Shown here piece by piece: positions 7,090-11,325 of a stretch of DNA of 11,325 nt (position 1 is its first letter; each line of letters starts with the position of its first letter). The notes below the pieces were generated by a model that saw only the letters and a list, made by a program, of their open reading frames with translations, searched no databases and had not been told where the DNA came from. The stretch lies in the NCBI GenBank assembly GCA_021793945.1, contig JAJYRT010000051.1, forward strand, positions 1 to 11,325. Reading direction: 5' to 3'. Source of the stretch: Thermoplasmata archaeon. Its GTDB lineage: Archaea > Thermoplasmatota > Thermoplasmata > Thermoplasmatales > Thermoplasmataceae. Position numbers and translations under genes: made by a program.

Positions 7090-8322
7090 TCACTTCCCTA
7101 TGGGATTTTTGTCCATTAGCGCCTTGAGTTCCTCATCACTAATCGGACCTTTTCTTGCCAATGAAATATTTTTGAGTTTTCTAAGGATTGTCAAAGCCTC
7201 CGCTTCGTCAAGTTTTATGCCAAACTGGTCGGCTTTATAGTAAATCGTGTCGATGCCGCTCTTCTTTCCGTTAATTATCTCAACATTCGACTGACCAACA
7301 ACCTCAGGCAGAAATGGGAACATCTCTAGAGGCATATTCATTTTTTCAAGTCTTCTCCACCAGTTCGTAAGAATCCCTGATTCCACGGAAAATATACCAT
7401 CGCCTACTATCGGCTTCTGAGGCGGGAATTTCACCCCGGACCGTTCTCTAGCAAGAACCGCCAGTGGTCTCAACATCCTGGTATCTATTTTTGTTTTAAT
7501 CCCGTAAAGATATTTCAGAGCCATAACGCTTTCTTCAAGTGAAGCATTACCACTCCTCTCTCCTATTCCGGTGAGACTGACATGGATAGTTGACGCCCCT
7601 CCAAGTACGGCCGAAATTGTGTTTGCGACTGCAAGTCCAAAATCATTATGTGCATGTATCTCAACAGGTTTATCAGTTTTTGACTTAATCTTTTTTATGA
7701 AGAACATTGTGGCCTGCGGATTAAGCACACCAAATGTATCAGCTAGAGCGAAGGAATCCATATGCCCCTCCTTGATAACCTGTCCGGCAATTTTCCAGAA
7801 CGTATCAAAGGGCGCTCTCGTGGCATCTATTGTGAAGAAGGTGATCTTGAGGCCATGTTCGTGTGCATAAGTCGTCGCCTCGACGGATAACTTCACCGCT
7901 TTCTCAACGTCCCATCCATATGCATACTTTATGAGATGGTCACTTGATGGTATTTCCATGACTATCCCATCAACATCAGCTGCTATTGCATTATCTACAT
8001 CCTGTTTCATGCATCTGGCGAAGGCGTAAATCTTGCTCCCCAATCCAAGATGGGAAATTTCCTTGACGACTTTTGCATCTTCTGCAGAAACAGAAGGCAT
8101 TCCTGCTTCAATTCTATCAGTGCCCGATTCTGCCAACTTAGTCGCAATTTTTATCTTATCGTCTCGCCTGAAAGTTATCCCAGCCTGTTGTTCCCCATCC
8201 CTAAGCGTCACGTCATGAATTTCAATATTGCCTGGCAATTTCACATTTCCAAGTACTTCGCTATCAAAATCGTAAAAACTGACAAAGTGTTGATCATCTT
8301 TATGTTGCTCTATTGAAGTCAT
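7090..8322 (-). CDS. DRE-TIM acyltransferase/lyase (isopropylmalate/homocitrate synthase family)
   Basis: The 410-residue protein has the HMGL-like TIM barrel. D37 lies in DVTLRDGEQ (37-45; catalytic R41 and D42), the metal-binding HAHND is at 223-227, and GIGERSGNASLEE at 252-264 matches the second signature of isopropylmalate synthases. It ends after a short accessory region and lacks the roughly 130-residue LeuA allosteric domain, so a feedback-regulated leucine enzyme is unlikely. Family members join an acyl-CoA to a 2-oxo acid (isopropylmalate, homocitrate, citramalate synthases) or cleave such products (HMG-CoA lyase). In this catabolic setting either direction is possible; housekeeping homocitrate or citramalate synthase is the alternative. 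It is the first gene of an operon with the YciI gene. GAGGA lies 9 nt before the ATG at 8322. Confidence 0.85.
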   Translation of the reverse strand: MTSIEQHKDDQHFVSFYDFDSEVLGNVKLPGNIEIHDVTLRDGEQQAGITFRRDDKIKIATKLAESGTDRIEAGMPSVSAEDAKVVKEISHLGLGSKIYAFARCMKQDVDNAIAADVDGIVMEIPSSDHLIKYAYGWDVEKAVKLSVEATTYAHEHGLKITFFTIDATRAPFDTFWKIAGQVIKEGHMDSFALADTFGVLNPQATMFFIKKIKSKTDKPVEIHAHNDFGLAVANTISAVLGGASTIHVSLTGIGERSGNASLEESVMALKYLYGIKTKIDTRMLRPLAVLARERSGVKFPPQKPIVGDGIFSVESGILTNWWRRLEKMNMPLEMFPFLPEVVGQSNVEIINGKKSGIDTIYYKADQFGIKLDEAEALTILRKLKNISLARKGPISDEELKALMDKNPIGK

Positions 8323-8343
8323 TGTAAATTATCCTCTAACGCT

Positions 8344-8350
8344 ATTAAAA
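8344..8350 (-). promoter_or_regulatory. TATA-like box of the DRE-TIM operon
   Basis: On the minus strand this reads TTTTAAT, about 25 bp before the ATG at 8322, which would give a leaderless mRNA. Alternatively the TGTATACA at 8363-8370 is the TATA element; that would start transcription near 8340 and place the GAGGA ribosome binding site in an 18-nt leader. The sequence alone does not decide. Confidence 0.35.
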
Positions 8351-8358
8351 TCTTTGCA

Positions 8359-8377
8359 CTATTGTATACATTTAGGT
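8359..8377. promoter_or_regulatory. Candidate operator, TGTATACA palindrome (site 3)
   Basis: The minus-strand sequence ACCTAAATGTATACAATAG carries the palindrome TGTATACA (8363-8370) in the 90-bp gap between the SDR and DRE-TIM genes. It closely resembles the site at 9169-9188. Its distance to the start codon (about 44 bp) equals that of site 1 to the reductase start. Confidence 0.5.
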
Positions 8378-8412
8378 CCCAGCTTTTCTAGCTAATCTTA
8401 TGTAATTTTTGA

Positions 8413-9180
8413 CTATTTGTTTGGTATCCTCAATAAGTTGGCTTTGTGTGAAATTATTTGGCCACTCACGGAACCAGATTCGCTGCTGGTGAGGAAGAGT
8501 ATTGTAGATATCATCTCTTTTGTCGAATAAACTTCCCCGGTTTTTACAGCCTGCTCTATCTGAGTTTGTGTCCTCCCCCTGCTCCAGAGTTCTGTTAGTG
8601 TGGGGGGTGGTACTACTGAATTGATGGTAATGTCCTTTTGCATGTCCCTTATCTCCACGCCAAGAGACCTGGTAAATGAATCCAAGGCTGCCTTTGATGC
8701 AGCATAATCAGAATTATTTTTAGCACCTTGGGAATTGGCAGACGAAAATAAGACTATTCTGCCATAACCCTGACTTATCATATGTTCGAGAGCAGATTGA
8801 GTTGCTATCATAGGGCCTTGCAGGTTGATCTTGAAAAGTCTTTCAATTTGATCCCAAGTAAGATCCAAAAAGGGTTTTCTGTTGATTATAGATGCGGTAT
8901 AGATCATTGCGTCCATTTTTTTGAAGACCCTGATGAATTCTTCAATAGATTCTCTGATCGACTTCTCTTTGGTTACATCCGTGAAGAAATATTGAGATTT
9001 AACGGAATTATTTTTTACCTGTTCAACTGTTGTCCTTCCCCCATTTTCATCTATATCTAGTATACCTACATTTGCACCTCTGATCCCTAGCTGCAAGCAA
9101 ACTTCGCTACCTATTCCGCTAGAACCACCAATAACTGCAATGTCTGAATGGCTAAAATCGAATTTGATATTTGTATACAC
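8413..9180 (-). CDS. Classical short-chain dehydrogenase/reductase (SDR)
   Basis: The 255-residue protein has the full catalytic tetrad of classical SDRs: N119 (KINLQG), S146 (LFSSANS), Y159 and K163 (YAASK). The cofactor motif is GGSSGIG (18-24), and D42 after the second strand (LDIDENG) favours NAD. The usual NNAG is replaced by YTAS and the terminal DGG is absent, common variations. It probably oxidises a hydroxy acid or sugar acid intermediate. The start is GTG at 9180; no in-frame ATG lies close upstream, and a TATA-like element 25 bp upstream suits a leaderless message starting at that GTG. It is separated from the DRE-TIM gene by 90 bp holding a promoter and a candidate operator, so it is a separate transcription unit that probably reads toward that promoter. 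Confidence 0.87.
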   Translation of the reverse strand: MYTNIKFDFSHSDIAVIGGSSGIGSEVCLQLGIRGANVGILDIDENGGRTTVEQVKNNSVKSQYFFTDVTKEKSIRESIEEFIRVFKKMDAMIYTASIINRKPFLDLTWDQIERLFKINLQGPMIATQSALEHMISQGYGRIVLFSSANSQGAKNNSDYAASKAALDSFTRSLGVEIRDMQKDITINSVVPPPTLTELWSRGRTQTQIEQAVKTGEVYSTKEMISTILFLTSSESGSVSGQIISHKANLLRIPNK

Positions 9181-9188
9181 ATATAGGT
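9169..9188. promoter_or_regulatory. Candidate operator at the SDR start codon, TGTATACA (site 4)
   Basis: The minus-strand sequence ACCTATATGTGTATACAAAT includes TGTATACA and overlaps the GTG start codon, which is also the likely transcription start. Binding there would block initiation, so a repressor is suggested. It resembles the site at 8359-8377 well beyond the palindrome core. Confidence 0.5.
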
Positions 9189-9200
9189 AAATACATATAG

Positions 9201-9209
9201 TATTTTAAA
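9201..9209 (-). promoter_or_regulatory. TATA-like box of the SDR gene
   Basis: On the minus strand this reads TTTAAAATA, centred about 25 bp before the GTG at 9180. With no Shine-Dalgarno site in between, a leaderless mRNA is expected. Confidence 0.5.
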
Positions 9210-9241
9210 GGATGCATAGGCGGACACTGTCAAGTTCCAGT

Positions 9242-9281
9242 TGATAAGTACCGATGATATACCGGTAGGATGTCCTTATCA
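9242..9281. repeat. Bulged inverted repeat in a gene-poor stretch
   Basis: Outer arms TGATAAG (9242-9248) and CTTATCA (9275-9281) and inner arms TACCG (9249-9253) and CGGTA (9263-9267) pair perfectly. The 3' side carries a 7-nt bulge, GGATGTC. The 507-bp gap from 9181 to 9687 otherwise holds the SDR promoter, a small hairpin at 9311-9325 (GCATG/CATGC), the coding fragment at 9401-9565 and the rpoK promoter. Function unknown. Confidence 0.35.
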
Positions 9282-9400
9282 GGTTTTGCTTCGTTTTGAA
9301 CCTGGGTTTAGCATGTGGCTCATGCAATAAGAAATTTCGTATCTGAAGTATTTCCTGTCATATTGCAGATCATATGCCACTACCACCTATAATAGATTGA

Positions 9401-9565
9401 CGGGAGGAACTCATATCCATCACAAAAGCAGAACTGAATGCAGCAGAAGAACTCATACGACCCAATCCACGCGAACCCATCATACAGAAGGACAGGGAAA
9501 GGAAACCAGTTCTCGATGCTCTTGTGAAAGTCATTGAATCGCATGATGATTTACCTGCGAATTGA
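9401..9565 (+). pseudogene. Unidentified coding fragment, no start codon
   Basis: A 54-codon open frame runs from just after the in-frame TGA at 9398-9400 to the TGA at 9563-9565. It has no ATG, GTG or TTG where a start would be expected. The translation is charged and helix-like (ITKAELNAAEELIRPNP, then KPVLDALVKVIESHDDLPAN) and looks like real coding sequence rather than noise. GGGAGG at 9402-9407 resembles a ribosome binding site but no start codon follows at a proper distance. I do not recognise the family. It is most likely the tail of a decayed gene, as its neighbourhood is rich in relics. Confidence 0.3.
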
Positions 9566-9643
9566 CTGAAAACATGGGTTTAAGGGATTAAGATCTAGTA
9601 GAATTCTGACGCCATGTTTCGGAGATACTGTCATCATAAAAAA

Positions 9644-9652
9644 TTTATTATA
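9644..9652 (+). promoter_or_regulatory. TATA box of rpoK
   Basis: TTTATTATA preceded by an A-run (a BRE-like context) is a strong archaeal TATA match. Initiation about 25 bp later would fall near 9674 and leave a leader of about 14 nt without a Shine-Dalgarno sequence before the ATG at 9688. Confidence 0.55.
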
Positions 9653-9687
9653 CAGCGATTAATTAACCATAGACTTCTTTGATCCTC

Positions 9688-9864
9688 ATGACTCTCACTA
9701 AATTTGAAAAGGCAAGAATTATTGGTGCAAGGGCGCTGCAGATATCCATGGGCGCTCCGGTTATCATAGACGTACCATCCGTTATGGTTGATCCGGTTGA
9801 TATTGCCATACTGGAATTTGACAACAACGTTATTCCCATAACTATAAGAAAGTTAGCAAGGTAA
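9688..9864 (+). CDS. rpoK: DNA-directed RNA polymerase subunit K (Rpb6/omega homologue)
   Basis: The 58-residue protein is a full-length archaeal RpoK. The near-invariant string [20 protein letters not shown] at the start is the Rpb6/omega signature; [21 protein letters not shown] at the end is the usual second half. The subunit clamps the largest RNA polymerase subunit and aids enzyme assembly. I chose ATG at 9688 because the conserved region begins right after it; a TTG at 9679 would add only MIL. No Shine-Dalgarno site is present. The gene stands alone, with decayed fragments on both sides, so its normal operon partners are absent here. It is the only clearly housekeeping protein gene in the window and shows no sign of damage. 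Confidence 0.92.
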   Translation: MTLTKFEKARIIGARALQISMGAPVIIDVPSVMVDPVDIAILEFDNNVIPITIRKLAR

Positions 9865-10138
9865 TAGCTCTTCAGATCAACAGTAAATTGAACCTTTACC
9901 CCCAGGCAAAATTAAGGGTTGCACAATTCTCCGTAGTGTTTTTCTGGCAATTATACTTCGCCAACTCAGAGTAAACAGTTTGCTGGGCAATTAACTTGGA
10001 TTCAATACGATAGGAACGTTCGTAATTGTGTATATGGAGGTTGCCTATGTAAGTCACATCTTTGCTTTAGGCACAGTAATGTTTAACGTAAGGCGGTGTT
10101 TCGGTAAATGATAATATACCCCAGTGTAGGGTACCGTA
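9865..10138. other. Gene-free gap with one bulged hairpin
   Basis: I find no supportable gene or tRNA in these 274 bp. An inverted repeat TGCCTA (10042-10047) / TAGGCA (10068-10073) encloses a smaller ATGT/ACAT stem, again with an unpaired stretch on the 3' side as in the repeat at 9242-9281. The right end holds the promoter of the broken toxin-antitoxin locus. Confidence 0.35.
10111..10118 (+). promoter_or_regulatory. TATA-like box of the vapB relic
   Basis: ATAATATA is centred about 25 bp before the ATG at 10139, again the leaderless arrangement. Confidence 0.4.
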
Positions 10139-10402
10139 ATGAAAACTAAAACAAACATTTCTATAGACCAGCAGGTCTGGGCGAAGCTGGAGAATCTTGC
10201 CGTTGAAAGGGGCGTGGACATCATCGCTCCTTCAGATAGCAATAGAAGATGAGTTGATTTACAACTTTGAAGATTATATAATGAAATTCTCAACGAAGGG
10301 GGGACAGAACTGGATTTTGACCAGATAGAACTAAGACAAAATATATCCGGACTTGTCAGTGGAATGAGAGATGAAAGAGAATATCGTATATCTGGACAGT
10401 AG
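10139..10402 (+). pseudogene. vapB: VapB-type antitoxin relic, frameshifted
   Basis: Translation from ATG 10139 gives MKTKTNISIDQQVWAKLENL and continues to ERGVDI, the typical start of a short DNA-binding antitoxin. The frame then runs into TGA at 10250-10252. In the +1 frame the expected continuation appears, SLLQIAIEDELIYNFEDY, so one base has been gained (or two lost) near 10220-10232. A second frame change near 10280 restores an open frame (ILNEGGTELDFDQIELRQNI) that ends at TAG 10400-10402 and overlaps the toxin start by 32 bp, as is common in vapBC operons. The gene can no longer make a normal antitoxin. The family name rests on the pattern and on the PIN-domain start that follows. Confidence 0.55.
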
Positions 10403-10420
10403 TGCGGTTATCAAAGATAC
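10371..10420 (+). pseudogene. vapC: VapC PIN-domain toxin, 5' remnant
   Basis: ATG at 10371 begins MKENIVYLDSSAVIKD. The hydrophobic strand followed by LDSSA is the classic N-terminus of PIN-domain ribonuclease toxins, in which this aspartate is a catalytic metal ligand. Similarity stops after about 16 codons, exactly where the right end of an IS200/IS605-type element begins, and a stop codon follows. I do not find the remaining roughly 110 residues in the window. The simplest reading is that the insertion cut the gene and later deletion removed the rest. Confidence 0.55.
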
Positions 10421-10634
10421 CTGACATCCTCCCACTCCTGAAGGGTGTGAGGTTCCTGCTTCACAGAGTGACAACTCGTAGACCTCCCTTGAGGAGTTCC
10501 GCCGCTGTTGCACTTTCCGCAGGCGTGAATTCGGGAATGCTCTTCAGGAAAGAAGTGATGACAAGGAAAAGGGCATTGGAATTTGTTGACTGTGGAACTG
10601 AGATGATCTTTGGCAACTCACTCCGTGAATCACT
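10421..10634 (-). mobile_element. tnpB: IS200/IS605-type element remnant: tnpB 3' end plus right-end hairpin
   Basis: Minus-strand codons 10634 to 10461 give 57 residues ending IPEFTPAESATAAELLKG, then GLRVVTL and a TGA stop. The FTPxE-type tail matches my recollection of archaeal TnpB C-termini. A TAA at 10635-10637 and no recognisable zinc-ribbon or RuvC motif upstream show that the rest of the gene is lost. Downstream of the stop, an imperfect palindrome at 10428-10452 (minus strand CCTCACACCCTTCAGGAGTG, then GGAGG) and the terminal GATGTCA look like the subterminal hairpin and right end of IS200/IS605 elements, the region that also forms the 3' part of the TnpB guide RNA. The element end abuts the truncated vapC. 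No transposase TnpA or left end is visible. Confidence 0.6.
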
Positions 10635-10972
10635 TTATAACAGTGATATGATGAACTCCGCTTACAACTCCAGGAATGAAAGAATAAAATCACAATGAAG
10701 AAGATATTTCATAGTGAATTCTGGTGGATGATGGCTGTAATTAACAGACAATTTCCTCCATAGAAACGTACCTATGGCGATTATTTGGCGTTATTTCTCT
10801 TATGAAGAAATGATAGAGGCTTGGAATTATCCAGCCTGTCAAGAGAATTGGTACGACGAAGCATACATAACGCGTGAACTTGATTCATAAATGCCACAAA
10901 TTTCAGGATTCACAAGAGGGATGAGTGGGGAATTCCTAACGGTAAATGATTGCCAAAGGAGCGTACGAAAGA
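10635..10972. other. Gene-poor stretch with short unassigned reading frames
   Basis: I find no recognisable gene here. Two short open frames exist on the plus strand: ATG 10695 to TAG 10763 (22 codons) and ATG 10774 to TAA 10890 (38 codons, rich in aromatic residues: MAIIWRYFSYEEMIEAWNYP). Neither has a clear ribosome binding site or a known family. They may be chance or relics of the same decay seen on the left. Confidence 0.3.
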
Positions 10973-10981
10973 GTTATATAT
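10973..10981 (+). promoter_or_regulatory. Candidate 16S rRNA promoter (TATA box)
   Basis: GTTATATAT, preceded by the purine-rich CGAAAGA that suits a BRE, is a strong archaeal TATA candidate about 230 bp before the 16S gene. A start near 11000 would give a leader of about 200 nt carrying hairpins at 11004-11018 (CGCAC/GTGCG) and 11118-11135 (GTGAG/CTCAC). Archaeal rRNA leaders normally contain processing stems; the 3' partner is outside the window. Confidence 0.45.
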
Positions 10982-11178
10982 CGACCTGCCATTGAGGATA
11001 TTACGCACTAATTGTGCGATGCAACATGAAATAAAACCAACTAACAAGGCACTCTGGTGACCACGGTCGGATGACCTAAATGATCCAGAACATTCCAAGG
11101 TTGGGAAATATGGAGTTGTGAGAATACAAGCTCACTTCTGACACGTGAAAAGGTGCAAACTGTGGCTCGCCAATTTCA

Positions 11179-11190
11179 ATTTTAAAATAA
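11179..11190 (+). promoter_or_regulatory. AT-rich TATA-like element next to 16S
   Basis: ATTTTAAAATAA lies about 23 bp before the first bases of the mature 16S. As a promoter it would leave no leader, which is unusual for rRNA. It is an alternative to the site at 10973-10981, or simply AT-rich spacer. Confidence 0.2.
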
Positions 11191-11207
11191 TCGCCTAAAC
11201 AGGAATT

Positions 11208-11325
11208 AACTCCGGTTGATCCTGCCGGCGGCCACTGCTATCAGGTTTCGACTAAGCCATGCGAGTCTAGGGGTCGCAAGACCCCGGCGTACCGCTCAGT
11301 AACACGCGGATAATCTACCCCCAGG
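11208..11325 (+). rRNA. 16S ribosomal RNA, 5' end (continues past the window)
   Basis: ACTCCGGTTGATCCTGCCGG at 11209-11228 is the universal archaeal 16S 5' sequence (site of the common archaeal 21F primer). It continues with the expected helices: GACTAAGCCATGCGAGTC, the stem GGGGTC-GCAA-GACCCC at 11271-11286, and CTCAGTAACACGCGGATAAT. About 118 nt are present. Sequence style points to a Thermoplasmatales-like euryarchaeon; that placement is from memory and not from a comparison. No 23S gene or tRNA can be seen on the left side. Confidence 0.95.

Noticed and set aside
9543..9609. Possible C/D box small RNA (ATGATGA at 9543-9549, CTGA at 9566-9569 and 9606-9609)
   Set aside because: The spacing between boxes is too long, no convincing C' box is present and the terminal stem does not pair.
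10054..10293. Minus-strand open frame of 79 codons
   Set aside because: It is antisense to the antitoxin relic and its promoter and shows no protein motif.
10331..10513. Minus-strand open frame of 60 codons ending in vapC and vapB sequence
   Set aside because: It is a different frame through the tnpB end, the hairpin and the antisense of vapBC. The string EAGTSHPSGVGG is the translated right end, not a protein.
10402..10698. Plus-strand open frame of 98 codons
   Set aside because: It lies antisense to the TnpB-like C-terminal fragment and through the right-end hairpin, has no recognisable motif and no ribosome site. The minus-strand reading explains the sequence better.
1..11325. CRISPR array or tRNA genes
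   Set aside because: No regularly spaced direct repeats were seen, and no cloverleaf with a TTC-type arm and matching acceptor stem was found.

Overview
The window comes from an archaeon, most likely of the order Thermoplasmatales. The right edge is the 5' end of an archaeal 16S rRNA gene. A complete RpoK subunit of archaeal RNA polymerase lies about 1.5 kb before it. Promoters look archaeal: TATA boxes sit about 25 bp before start codons, often with no Shine-Dalgarno site, as expected for leaderless mRNAs. Assignment below the level of Archaea is an inference from the 16S fragment and gene style.

Positions 1-9180 form a compact catabolic gene cluster. A transporter fragment (MFS) and an extended SDR/epimerase run rightward and meet, tail to tail, a ketopantoate-reductase-like gene on the minus strand. 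Divergent from that is a tight rightward operon: metal-dependent cyclase, SAF-domain subunit and catalytic subunit of a split UxaA-type (altronate dehydratase / sulfolactate lyase family) enzyme, and a zinc alcohol dehydrogenase, with 8-bp and 4-bp gene overlaps. A GntR/FCD regulator follows with its own promoter. Facing it on the minus strand are a YciI-like protein and a DRE-TIM enzyme of the isopropylmalate/homocitrate synthase family as one operon, and a separately promoted classical SDR.

A shared palindrome, TGTATACA, occurs at three promoter regions of the cluster, with a fourth GTATAC at the cyclase promoter. GTATAC is the core of the bacterial UxuR/ExuR operator (also GntR/FCD proteins), so these sites are good candidates for the operator of the local regulator. 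The genes together suggest uptake of a hydroxy or sugar acid, its oxidation/dehydration, hydrolytic steps, and a C-C bond forming or breaking step. The substrate cannot be named from sequence, and the UxaA-like large subunit lacks two cysteines found in E. coli altronate dehydratase.

Positions 9181-11207 are mostly decayed DNA around the intact rpoK: an unidentified coding fragment, a broken VapBC toxin-antitoxin pair, and the 3' end of an IS200/IS605-type tnpB with its right-end hairpin, apparently inserted in vapC. A TATA-like site at 10973-10981 may start the rRNA transcript, and the 16S rRNA begins near 11208 and runs off the window.
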